DNA of 64,000 bases from Xestospongia bergquistia (lineage: Eukaryota > Porifera > Demospongiae > Haplosclerida > Petrosiidae): positions 10,107,501-10,171,500 of the forward strand of contig OZ014411.1 of NCBI GenBank assembly GCA_963965975.1, written 5' to 3'. Position numbers and translations under genes: made by a program. Under the pieces are notes generated by a model. It made no database searches and had not been told where the DNA came from. It saw nothing but the letters and a program-made list of their open reading frames with translations. The stretch's first letter is position 1. Every line of letters begins with the position of its first letter. Positions 24,658-36,420 of the stretch are shown piece by piece.

Positions 24658-26090
24658 TCAAAGATTGTCTTTTGCATTAACTTTGGCCTGTACTAGTGTA
24701 CTCACAAGTCAAAGAGCACAATGATGACTTAACTAACTTGTTGTTAATTAACTTATACAACACAAACCTGCAGCAACCTCCACCCATGTAAATAATTAAA
24801 TAGGTGTTACATATATTCTATGATAGAGGAAATAATGAGTACTTCCTTAAACCCTAACTTTTAAACATACAAACATTATCCTAAGTGTATTACTGTTTAG
24901 GGCTTTTCTTTTTGGTAAAACAGTGCTTTTAGATAGAAAGACAAAGTAAGTTCTGTTACCCTTGTGTTTCTATATGCATAGATAATGACGAGTGTTAGTT
25001 GCTAGGTCATTTGACAAGAATAGTCTGAGTAAGCTAGATATTTCTATGGATAAACAATTCTTATTGAGTCATATATTTAACAGACTTTGTACATTCATTC
25101 ATATTGGTACATTACTCTCAACAAAAAATAGGGGTTTTAAAATCACATAAACATTAACAATACTCCATAGTACATACTCTTTTATATGAAGTCTGAACCA
25201 AAATATGATTCCATACCAAATGCATCAAATAATAAATGCTACTTAATGGCAATGATACAAACCAATGATACTAAAGTGACTGGATCAAATAGTAAATGCT
25301 ACTTAATGGCAATGATGCAAACCAATGATACTAAAGTGACTACTTTGTATAAATTTGATATTAAAATAAATGACTACTTTATTTTAGTAATTATTATGAC
25401 ATTGCAATGATACAAAATGATACTAAAGTGACTACTTTGTATAAATTTGATATTAAATTAAAGGACTACTTTATTTTAGTAATTATTGTGACATTAAAAT
25501 GACTACTTTAGTAATTATTATGACATTAAAATGACTACTTTATTTCACATTTAGCATTTAATAATTATAATGATAAATGTTTTTTATGCAATGATTATAA
25601 TGATAAATGATTTTACATTATGCAATGATTATAATGATAAATGATTTTACACAATGACACTAAGATGACGTTTTTACACAATGATACTGACATTTAATAA
25701 TTATGATAAATGTTTATACAATGATTATAATGATAAAATGTTTTTACACAATGATACTAAAATGACAATGATACTAAAATGATCACTGCCCAGTGAAAGA
25801 CTCCATAGCCTTTTATAAATAGCAAATCCGGCTGTTTTTTTTCACAATTACAAAACTGCCCAGTGAAATACTCCAGCCTTTTGTAAATAGCAGCTGGAAA
25901 CTGTTTTACTTGCTGCTCAAATCAAGTACTTGTCCTTTGCTGCCCAGTGCTTATAATAAAACTTCAGAATTACAATAAAACTTCAGAATTACAATAAAAC
26001 TTCAGAATTACAACGTGGTTTAAAACTTGCTTACAATGACAATTAAAAAACTTGGCTTACAACGATGCTTACAATGGCAATTAAAATCGA
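24658..26090. repeat. AT-rich spacer with low-complexity tandem repeats
   Basis: 24658-25180 shows nothing recognisable. 25186-25500 has short tandem copies around CTACTTAATGGCAATGAT and GATACTAAAGTGACTACTTT. 25560-25780 is built from ATAATGATAAATG-type units. 25790-25990 repeats CTGCCCAGTGAAA and AAAACTTCAGAATTACAAT. The CTGCCCAGTGAAA motif resembles the ROCO G4 region (CTGCGCAGTGAAA at 14099), suggesting that repeat was seeded by gene fragments. Confidence 0.6.
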
Positions 26091-26720
26091 TTAGGAAGTG
26101 TTGCTGTCCAATTAGTAATTGGTGAAAAGGAACCATACCTCTGTATTGCCCCTCTTGTGAACAAAGCTCTCTTTACTGACAGAAACAAAGATCTCACTAC
26201 CAGATCACTATGTCCACCATACAGAATTGGCTTCAGTACCCCTCTAAATTGCTATCTTCCAACAGATTAAAGAAGTTGCTGTTAGCCTAGATTAATTATG
26301 TTCCAAATTAATCTAGGTCTTGCTAAATTCCAAATTATACATGCTAAATTCAAGTTATACAAACAATATTCCTACGTATGTACCTCAAATCGTGCTAAGT
26401 TTCATGATCAGGTTCAATTGAAGGGGCTCCAATTGCAAAGCCAATAACTTTAGTGAACGTCACCCAATATGAGAAATTCGTATCTTGGTAATTACGATGA
26501 AATTTCAGGTTACCTGAAATTATCAAGAAAACAAGTTCAATCTCCATGTCAGGTAGCTCATGAAGGCATCAAGAACTACTTTTCAACCCAAAATCGATCA
26601 ACAGTGTTAGAATTAGAAGAGATCTAAATCGATCAACAGTGTTAGAATTGGAAGCAAAGATCTCATCTTGTTTCTGGCTAACAAAATGGTGCTGACAAAT
26701 GCATTGATCGTGATTGCAAA
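26090..26720 (+). pseudogene. Scrambled ROCO gene fragments
   Basis: Three stretches match the ROCO exon out of order. 26095-26230 resembles about 15290-15420 (late COR region); 26250-26320 resembles about 14305-14370; and 26590-26720 resembles about 14395-14560, with a tandem copy of ATCGATCAACAGTGTTAGAA. Frames are broken throughout. These are rearranged duplicates, not exons. Confidence 0.75.
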
Positions 26721-27276
26721 CCAACTCTCAAGATAGAAGACAGCTATCTTATATACTTTACAAAGACAATGGTTACAATACATATCAACAACTAGAGTGT
26801 TTAAACAAATACACACATATAAACCAGACTACAGTGTTCAATTGTCTTCAATTGTCTCTATATACATGACAGCTGAGTACACTATGACAACTGAGCACAC
26901 TGTCTTTACATGATACATTTCCCCTTTTATTTGAAATTAGTATATGTTACATAATTTGGTGACTTACACATTGGATATCTTCCTGAGTGGGAAGTCAGTT
27001 TTTGTTGGTATCCATTGGGGTGGTATCATTTGGTATACTGGCTACATAGGAGAGATTTAGGTGGTCACTAGTAATGTGTCTTCATGAGTCAATGGTTGAT
27101 TCCTTCCTGTTTGAGTATCCGGTCCTGAAGTGTACTCTGGGTTAGTAAATGGCAGTGTTAAGTCTGTATCTTCATTTAATTTAGAGTGTGTCTTCTTCGT
27201 ACATTAAAGGATTATCCCTATTGTTAAGTTGAATGATAGACAATTTTGGACCTGCATAAAATAAAACCAGGGACCG

Positions 27277-27324
27277 AATGATTCTCACCCTTTGCAATTT
27301 TTTTTGCAAAGGGTGAGAATCAAT
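27277..27324. repeat. Perfect 18-bp-arm hairpin
   Basis: GATTCTCACCCTTTGCAA (27280-27297) is followed by a T-run and then by its exact reverse complement (27304-27321). Possibly a minimal MITE or a relic of a larger inverted repeat. Confidence 0.7.
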
Positions 27325-27591
27325 ATAATGCTACTTCTACTGCAAAACATCTTGGCTGAGTATTTTTGTTGGCAACTTGTTCTTAGATATATTGTTTACA
27401 TTGTACACAATCCCTTAATGTTGGTTTCTGTAGGTCCAGTCTTGATCTCAATTTTATTCCATTAACAGTTCATTAATAATCCCATGGTGGTATGAGGTGT
27501 CAACCTGTAATAAAATAGGAACTTTGATATTCTGTCTGTTAGAGTTCCTGTTGCTATTTTCTTCAGACCATCCATGAATGTGAACTACAAT

Positions 27592-27850
27592 GTTCAATTT
27601 GTCTCTACATAACAACTCAGCACACTGTCTTTACGTGCATGACAACTTAGCACACTGTCTTTACAAAACAATTGAATACACTGTCTTTACATGACAACTC
27701 AGTACACTGTCTTTACATGACAATTTGGCACACTGTCTTTGCATGACAACTCAATATACTGTCTTTACAAAACAACTGAACACATTGTTTTTACAAGACA
27801 ACTTGGCACACTGTCTTTACATGACAACTCAGCACACTGTCCTTACATAT
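27592..27850. repeat. Minisatellite, about 27-28 bp unit
   Basis: About nine to ten copies of a unit resembling CACTGTCTTTACATGACAA, with variable ACTCAG/ACTTGG spacers. Two or three further copies occur near 26850-26920. It lies just upstream of the next ROCO pseudogene block. Confidence 0.8.
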
Positions 27851-27879
27851 ATATCAAACAGTACACCCATGTACTTCAA

Positions 27880-29045
27880 AACAGTTTGCTATTGCACCTG
27901 CTAACATTAAAGCTGTCATGGAAAAAGAACAGAGAAGTCGTATACTAGTACTCTATGTAAAGGAATACTAACAAGAGAAAACATTACTTCCTCTACTGAT
28001 GCATGAAAGTGTTGCTGTCCAATTAGTAATTAAGGAACCATACCTCTGTATTGCCCCTCTTGTGAACAAAGCTCTCTTTACTGACAGAAACAAAGATCTC
28101 ACTACCAAATCATTATGTCCACCATACAGAAGATGTATGTGGGGACATCCACACCATATCTCTGTAAGACAACATCTTAACAATTTAGTATTTTCACTGG
28201 ATGTAAAATCCCTTTGGTATGTTTACATTCATTATCTCTTAACTAAGTGTCTATGAAATTCTTTTATCTTCTCTTTATAGAGTATACCTTCTCCACCAAT
28301 ATAAGATGAAGTAATGCAAAGACTATCAAAATATTTTCAGACAAGAACAGCAAAAGGTTCTAATTTTGTCTGTATTCTTATGTATTGACTTAGTGATTAT
28401 TACAGATTTTATTAACCCTGTTACTAAACCTGACAAACAGATATCATCATCTATTATATGGAATGTCGGAGGTATGTCAACACAATTGAATATTTTCAAT
28501 AATTTACCAATTATATAATTTAGTTTGTTTATTATTTAATTTTCTTATTTTTATATCTACCCACTTTTACATTTGATTACTTTCATTAATTGTTATATAT
28601 TGGTATATTAGTAGTTAGGAGCCAATGTAAATTGGATTACCAACGTTAAAAGGATTACCAAACTGATAGATTCAGTCATTTCACAAATGATTTATGTTGA
28701 GTAATCTTATTATATGACAGTACTTAATCTTATTATACTTACTGTTGAAAGTCTACAAGATGTAAAGTTTTAATCCAACTAGCTGATGGTGATGCTTTAT
28801 GTTGTAATATTGGAGTGAGTGATAATATCCTTCAAGGTTTGGCTAATGGCAGCATGCAGAATTAAACAAAACTTGGTTATTTATTCAGAATTTGTTGGAC
28901 ATGAATGGTCAAGATGAAGGTACTCACGTTACTTGAAGTGCCATTTTAGTTGGTATAAGTTGTCCACTTGTTAAGAAGAAAGCTCATGCTCTGACATTAT
29001 ATGAATACTTAAAACTAGAAAGTTCCAGATACTCAATGTAAGTAT
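27880..29045 (+). pseudogene. Degenerate ROCO 3' half (COR end to Death domain)
   Basis: This block follows the parent order. 27885-28205 corresponds to about 15165-15530. 28280-28356 corresponds to the 15584-15659 exon, keeping its acceptor and a GGTTCT donor. 28740-29040 corresponds to the Death-domain exon. The COR part has frame breaks, and the Death domain has a stop after the ANGSMQN stretch and lacks the conserved Trp region. Between them, about 28405-28471 is a possible extra phase-1 exon (residues FINPVTKPDKQISS) not seen in the intact gene. The block is a decayed paralogue. Confidence 0.7.
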
Positions 29046-29499
29046 GTAATAATATTTTTAGTTATTAGAATTATATAGACTGCTTGCAATTTCATGGTCA
29101 CTAAAGATGTAGCAAATGTAATCACATCAGCCATGTTGATGATCATCATGTTAGGAGACATTTTGTCATAGCTTTGCATGTATCTTTGTTATGGAACATG
29201 ACAGTAAAATATTGATTATGAGATAATTAGGAAGTTTACCTGTGGGTAACCAAAAGAGTTCAAATGAACAAGTTTCAAATATCAAGCTATTATTGTGTAC
29301 ATACCTTTTATCATAAGTAGTAACAGTAAACATGTTGGAGAAGAGTCCTCTAGAGGTGATGATAACACTAGTACATATATACACTAGTATATATTATGTT
29401 CATTGAAACAAACAAAAACATATTTGATGATCAAACTGATGGTAAGTTACTCTGACCATATCATTTAACCTGTACATGATTACACAATCATTCCTATGT

Positions 29500-29880
29500 T
29501 CTATGTATTAATAAAAGTGTTTGTGAGTCTTTGCTGAGGACAGTCACAGAGTTAATGGTAAGTTTTGCATCACTATAATTAGTAAAAAGTGCATCCATTT
29601 ATCCATCCATCCTTCCTTCTATTTTACTCCTTTCATTCATCTAACAACTCAGCTTTTTTTTAATTATTAGAGTATCCTCCATCTAGTCCAGAGCACATTG
29701 ATAAACTCAAGCAGTTGTTTGGTCATTCCAGATCCAAACTGTAAGTTTAATAAATAATATAGAATTGTTTTAAATGTATTTATTAATATTTTTATTAGTG
29801 AACAATGGAAGGTTATTCATTCAATACTTTACAAGAAGCAGGATAACTGTGCTGTCATAACAACAGATATATGTACAATA
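29500..29880 (+). other. Candidate exon relics of a ROCO/CARD paralogue
   Basis: GACAGTCACAGAGTTAATG followed by GTAAGT (donor near 29558) is shared with the exon ending at 36488. The next candidate exon, about 29672-29741, starts in the matching phase and reads EYPPSSPEHIDKLKQLFGHS. A third candidate begins near 29800 (EQWKVIHSILYKKQDN) but soon meets a stop. The phases fit the 36.4-37.9 kb gene, so these may be remnants of a related gene's linker between Death and CARD-like domains. Coding status is uncertain. Confidence 0.35.
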
Positions 29881-31720
29881 GTAAATTTAAACCCAAATAG
29901 GCTCAGTAGCTAATGGAAGGTACAGCTGTGTCTAATTAAAGGGTTATAGTTATCAACATTCACAGATCATTGGAACTGTTCCCTAAAATATTTACAGCTG
30001 TGATTAATCAATCATTAAGAGAAATATCAAACCATGACTTGTGTCTCTTATGACAAGATCCACTATAGGCAATGATATCATCGCTAATAAAAGGATTGGA
30101 CCAGATTGTAGTCATATTTTAAATTCATTGTTTGCCTGCAGGTATGTTCCTGTGATTATTATCATAATTGCTTATCTCCTTATCAGATTGTCATCGTCAT
30201 GTGTGTTACATATTGTTAACATTAGCAGACACTACAATGTTTAATTAGTACCAAACATTTATTCCCAGGAATAAAATTATAGCCATGCTGTTTTACATAA
30301 CATTATAGCCTCCTGGTATAGCTAGCAATTGCTATCAATTTGTGTCCTCCAGTGTCCACTGAATCACCCTATTTTTCAGAATTCATGCAATCAACCAGTA
30401 AACATACATATTGTGAATGTATAAAATCAGGTATTTTATATATATATTGTAAATTTAAAGTTAAAAATAATTCAAATTAATACAAAATTATGCTGTTACA
30501 CAGGAGTATGTTTACTGAAGGTATTATTACATCTATACAGCATGTACAGGTATAGCAGTGGTACAACAACACTTTCATCAGCATCTCTTGTTCAAATTCT
30601 ATCAAGTAAAAGAGAAAATACACCAAATATTAGAGCTTATTATTGCAAACAGATCGATATGCACAAATCATTTATTCCTGGTAGATACCAAATGCTCAAG
30701 AGTATTACATCCAACTAGTAAAAAATTAAGCTGAATTATTTGATGCAAGGTAAGGCCTTGTATCACATTTTTAAAACGTTTATTGTTGAGTGCACGACAA
30801 AAACTAGTAGAACAATTTTTTTGTGACTAGATGGAAACAGGTTACAATTCAGTAACCTGTTTATCAGCTATCTGACTCAGTCACAATGACATATAACAAA
30901 TGTAATTGCAGCAACAGTAACACAAAGACTAGTAGTGTGCTTGAATTGAAAATACATGTTAGTAATGATATTAAGAATGGTGCTCAATATTAATATATTG
31001 AACAGGGTAACTTCCATCTGTCAATGTTGTATCATTACCACTACCCTTGCTAAACTTAGAGAGGTCTAGCCACACCCCTTCTTTCATGGCTATATTATTA
31101 TAACAGATAAAAGAGAAGACTAGTCCATGGTGCTGGGGCAGTAAAACACAATATAAATTGTCTTACAGAGTGCGTTAACACACAATAGTGTAAAAGTATC
31201 GCAGACACTTTTGCCCAGGTTGGTATATGTTAAGATGGCCTGTTGTAAACTACATAATACACGCCATTTGGCTTTGTTTGATTTACCAAATTCAACTTAC
31301 TGGCAACTGTAATTACCTCAACTGTAAGCTATTATTCAATATGTATTAATGATTATATAGTTTTTGTGTATAAATACTTTTATTAGCGGTTCTTGCACTA
31401 GCTTGTCTGTTATAAAGTGTTAATGTAATATTTTACACCAGATTTTAGCATGTGAGGATTAGGGATAGAGAAATATGGTTGTATGTTTATGCAACAGGTC
31501 ACCTAGCAATGTGCACTATAAATAGAACACAATACATGGTACTGTGTTTAGATTTAGAAGCCTCTAGAGTGTGGAATCAATTGATGATGTAATCCTTTGA
31601 ATGATCACATGAAGAAAACCAGATGTGAAATTATAGACTATTAGATATTAACTTATAATCATAGAAAAGATGAGTTGTAACAAGTACCAACTATCACTTT
31701 GCTTCTATTTATTTTATCTT
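29881..31720. other. Spacer, no supported gene
   Basis: AT-rich sequence. A possible short exon near 30505-30550 (between CACAG and GTATAG) is too weak to call. No repeat structure was recognised. Confidence 0.3.
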
Positions 31721-31727
31721 TTTTAGT

Positions 31728-32286
31728 GATGTGACACCAGTGTATACCTTACCACAGATTACTACTAATCTGATGGTAGCACAATTGAACAAAGATTGTG
31801 TATTATCTGTTAATGAGAGTGGAGTCATGTCTGCTGTAGAGGTTGGACATTACTCCTTACAACAGTAAGTTTTATATACAAGAGAAGTTAACAATAAAGT
31901 TTTAATTGTACAGTGGGAATATTGTTGAGGGTTTTAAATTAGAAATAGACCCGTTTACAGATTTGCTAGCTTTTGCTACACCCACAGAATTTATTTCTAC
32001 AGTTTTGTAATTAATATGCTCTTTCTCCTTTCCTTTTTTTTGGATAATTTTCAAATGGTCTTTTTTGTGATCACATACTTGTCAAGTCCTCCTTTGTTAC
32101 AATTACTAGTAATCATAGTTAGTATACACTGTGCACAAATACACTATAATATTATTGTTGACTGTATATCATTATTATAGATCTCAAGATGAATGGTATC
32201 AAATGGTAGGTGAAGACTCTGATGGCAAACAATTAACTTTATCTAGAGATAGTAGTCTCAATACATCAAAACCAAAACATGGAAAG
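31728..32286 (+). other. Two candidate coding exons of unknown gene
   Basis: About 31728-31867 follows a TTTTTAG acceptor. It is open for about 46 codons (VYTLPQITTNLMVAQLNKD and onward) and ends at a GTAAGT. About 32181-32286 follows TATAG and is open in the compatible phase (SQDEWYQMVGEDSDGKQL), ending at GTATAT. A third open stretch near 33260-33401 (VLKPLHVNVPYSKDAERQW) ends at GTACTT. The phases are compatible, but no start, stop or domain was recognised, so these could be an unfamiliar gene or chance. Confidence 0.3.
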
Positions 32287-33469
32287 GTATATTATAGACA
32301 CATTTGGAACCCAGTACTGTAGATCCTTAGCATAAACGTGTCCTCATAGTATTGCATACATAGAACTAGAATAATTGTTCTCAATTTATGGTATCATTTC
32401 TGAAATGTTCCACTGTAGTAATAATATTTGAGAGAGATTGTGCCATGTTCAATAGTTTCTTATGTTTGTAATAATTCCATGACAAAATTTGTATACTTAC
32501 TAACTCAATGAAGTATTTATCTTCTAATCCTCCATTTATGGTATTGCTCATCATGTTGGTGGTAATGAATACATGGGCTGGGGACTGGAGGTAGAGACAC
32601 CACTGGACTAGGTGGGAAAGGTAGTCCATACAGACTAGATGCCTGGTCATAATGCTTCCAGCTATCTGATAAAGAGAAGATGGCTGTACCCATAAGGTAT
32701 GGGAGAATCTGTTCTTGATACATACCAGTAGTACAACCATAGTAGTGGCTGTATCCAACCTAATTCTTTTTAAAATTATTAATAAGTGCAATAATGTCAA
32801 CAATGTGAGGTGATATTCCACTTGTTAGCTATTATTGAGACTCTTTATGATAATTTTTATAAGCTATTGTTATGGAGTTTAGAGGTAAAGCAAGCTGCTA
32901 ATGAACTGTGACAAAGGCATGAAAAGAGAGGTATATATTGAAGGAATTAATGGTTATAAAATTAGTAGTAATGCTGGCCTTGTCCCTAGTTACCCATTTA
33001 CTAAATATTAGAAAGTCATTATTAGTAATTTTAGTGTTATAATGTAATAAGAACACAAGAACCAATAATGCATTTTCTTTATAGTCTGTTTCTAGCTGTT
33101 TGCTCTTTCAATAACTATACAAGTTTATTACGTGTTTTTATCAAGTATATAAAAATTATGTATAATTAATCGCTCTCTTGCTAGATTGTAGGAAATAGCT
33201 ATAAATGAACCACCTCATAAGATGTATACACAGACAAAGAGCGGATAAACAAATACAAATGTTAAGAACTATTTTAGAGAATATTCAGGTCAGTTAAGTG
33301 GAAGTGTCTTAAAGCCGTTACATGTAAATGTACCTTATTCTAAGGATGCTGAGAGACAATGGTTGAGGCACCAAACATTTGGTGATTTTGATGATAGGAA
33401 GGTACTTTAATATGTACTCTATACACTTTTGTAATGAAGATTTTATACGTAGTGAGATTCCCAACTTGT

Positions 33470-34130
33470 TAATAGCAAATCTGGCTTTCGTTTTCACAAT
33501 TACAGAGAACTGCCCAGTGAAAAGACTCCAGCCTTAAACATTGTAAAGAGCAAACCCAGCTGTTTTGATTTCACAATTACAAAGAACTGCCCAGTGAAAT
33601 TTCTCTGCTGCTCGATTTTAACATCAAGTACTTGTTGCTTGCTTACTGGTTCAACCCCAGGACAGTAGACTAAATCGACCAGCTGCAGGAATAAAATGAG
33701 AGCATGCAGCTAATTAGCTCAAATCAAGTGAGGAGTTTGATTATACCACTGAAAGGGTTGGTGTCTTTTAAGAGAAGGTTTTGCTGAAGTTAGTACCTAA
33801 AATCTATCCTACAAGTCACAGTAATTCCAAGAAAATCTAATTACTGTGACTTGTAGGATAGATTTTAGGTACTGTTAATTCGCTTCCTTTATGTCAAGTA
33901 CTAGTTCTTGGAAGTCACATTGACGAACTGCCCAATGAAAAAACTTGCTTACAATGACAATGGCAATTAAAATTAAAAGTGAGCATTAAGCTAATTAGCT
34001 CAAACCAAGTACTTGCTTACTGCTTTAAAACTTACTTACCTCTGTCTGGAGGAAAATGTGAGCATAAAGCTAACATAAAGCCAACATTGTTGACAAATGC
34101 ATTGATCGCGAGTGCAAAGTATTAATTATT
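33470..34130 (+). pseudogene. ROCO fragments and derived short repeats, with palindrome
   Basis: Contains repeated CTGCCCAGTGAAA-type units as at 25.8 kb. A segment at 33896-33945 matches the ROCO G4 region (TTGGAAGTCACATTGA). There is also a snippet of the CATTGATCGYGAG region. A hairpin with arms of about 34 bp lies at 33793-33872. No frame is kept. Confidence 0.6.
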
Positions 34131-34147
34131 TTAACAGTCTCATCGAT

Positions 34148-35262
34148 GCTATAGTAATCATGTTCGTAGGTGTCATTAGCTCACTGATCCTAGTAATCAA
34201 TACGCACAACTAGCATTAATGATATTCATAGGCGACAAACAGCGCGCCCCACAAGAGCATTAAGACAAAATCTGCAGTACATATAAAAAGAAATGAAAAC
34301 CACCATGGATAGGTTGTGTTGTGGGCCAGCGTTCTGCAATGCATCAGACCTCTGAGATGGTTACCAGCATACTCTTCGGAGTATCCGAAAGGCCGACTAG
34401 GATAGGGCTGGTAGTCTCCCTTTAAACGAGAAGAGGCTGGTGTATTTGTGGTTCCCGGTTCCTGAATGCGACATTCCCTAAGAGCTGGAATCCCGTACGG
34501 CTGGTTTTAAGTTAGGGCGATGCTCCAGCCAGGATTACCTCGTCTTCGGACGAGGGTTACCAAGCCAGGTGGCGGTCCCAGCTAGCAATAGCAGGGAATC
34601 CTGGAGCCTAAGTGGAAGCCTGAGTGGGTGAGCGAGTAGGAATCGTTTGGGCAACACAACATGTTTTTTTTTTAATAAATCTTAACTTTATTTAGGAAAT
34701 AAAGTTAATGTTAATTTTTAGTTTCTAAAAGTCAAAATTAAAGGACATATTGGAAGTTCTTTTAATTTCAATTCAACATAACATTAAGTACGATAATATT
34801 TGAGATATCACTGTGATGTCTCACTGATTGAAGATCTCCTTGTGCTAGTGCTGTCATCACAATATTGTCAATATTATAGTTTTCAATGGATCCTGGATAA
34901 TAAGTTCCACAATTGAGTCAGTAAGCTTGTTTGGAATAACAAAACATACCTTTTTTAAATGTAATAGAAATATGTTTATAATACTTCAGAACATTTTCAA
35001 CTTTTGATGTTTTATAATATTAATTGATCAATTTTTAGAATTACTTTGCATTTGTCTAAATTGTAATAACTGTTTATTTGTCCTTTATCCACTTGAATTG
35101 TGGCTAAGATATTAAAGTTACTTTTTCTCTAACCATGGCCAGGAGAATATAGATTGTGTGTAAAATAGCAACATTATTCTATATTTCTGGATATCTTCCT
35201 GTAATCCGTATCAACTAAATTGCAAAACCAGCAGCCACACTCTACAATCTCAAAACATAAAT
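34148..35262 (+). repeat. Dispersed structured-RNA repeat unit, copy 3
   Basis: Closest to copy 2 and alignable over its full length. Tail indels are scattered, including loss of much of the AACTACAAGAA stretch after the T-run and of the internal palindrome. The core shows no net indel. Confidence 0.85.
34316..34673 (+). ncRNA. Candidate 347-nt structured RNA, copy 3
   Basis: The core spans 34316-34662, exactly 347 nt. The closing stem is GTGTTGTG with CACAACAT. TATAAAA lies at 34282, 34 nt upstream, and ten T follow. Both UUCG hairpins and the GCAA-loop hairpin are intact. By its paired regions this is the best-preserved copy together with copy 1. Function unknown. Confidence 0.55.
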
Positions 35263-36420
35263 AATGTAACATAGCCTGACTACTCCCACCATAGGAGAAA
35301 GGTGTTATCAAAGTAATAAACTGATTTGTCTATGTCCAGATATGTGCATCCAAATGAACTACTGCCATATCACAACACTTACCATGCTTCCAATTCTAAT
35401 CACTAGGCAGTCCATATAGTATAGAAAGGTCACAGTGAAGGCTTGGGGCAATGACTACTTCATTATAATATAAGTCAGCAATATCTATACTCACTCTACA
35501 TTTAGCATGAATTTCAACTTCTTACAATCCTCATAAATCTTCATCACAAATTGTGATTCACAATTGAATAGAAAGTAATGAAACTATCATGTGTCAGTTG
35601 GACACTCATATCTGAATACCAGAGACAAGTTATATATTGATTTAGATCAAAACAACTCCCTTGTAAGGTAGGGATAGATATCTAAGTCTCAGATTAGTTG
35701 TTCTTTTTGCACTAAATCCAAGGCTTATCTTCATTTACTGAGTTCTGTCCCAGCTATTTGTCATATTCTCAGTTCGTACATTATATACTAAACCTAGAAG
35801 TGAAACAAGGATGTTTTCACATTCATATGAAAGCAAACTTAAAACACAAACCTCTCACGTGCAACCACTGCTTCCAGTCTCACAGCCTCACCATTCAAAT
35901 GATCCAATTAAGTAGTTGTTAAGAATGTCTTTGATGTAGGAATGTAATGCTTATGTTGTCATTAATATTTGGAGTAAATAAAATTTAACCAGTACTTGTA
36001 TGGTAGTCAATTCACTTTAATCGCTGTCACTGACTACCATTTTTGGATCTCATAATAAATCTCTTTAACCTGCAAAAAAATTGGGCCTACCTTTCGATTC
36101 AATGATTAGTACTAATGGATCCAAATTTCCTGGGGTGCCAAATTCCTGTGACACTGGACCAAATTTTTCGTGACGCCAACTTAGACACTTGTTTAACTGA
36201 CACTTCTCATTGTTATCCTCAAGATCTGCCAGATCGACAATCACTGTCGTCATTGGGAAATAGTCATTGTACATATTTGTTGCATTGTTTCGTAAGTGAG
36301 TGTCATTTGTGATGTCATTAGGTATGAATATTGTTATGATTTGAGCATGCTCAGTTTCCTTCTGCCTGTGTGTCTTTGTAGTTTAAGTTATATCCCAGTA
36401 AATCGTTGATAGTATCCCAA
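35263..36420. other. Spacer, no supported gene
   Basis: AT-rich sequence without repeats I could recognise. Near 36060-36400 it is less AT-rich, with open stretches on both strands but no splice or domain support. It may hold the promoter or 5' untranslated exon of the CARD-like gene that follows, which has a good acceptor near 36381. Confidence 0.3.

Noticed and set aside
27592-27850. CRISPR-like regular repeats
   Set aside because: The 27-28 bp units adjoin without spacers; this is a minisatellite.
32381-32821. Minus-strand ORFs of 146 and 68 codons
   Set aside because: Overlapping frames with low-complexity hydrophobic or proline-rich content, no splice partner and no recognised domain; not supportable as a gene.
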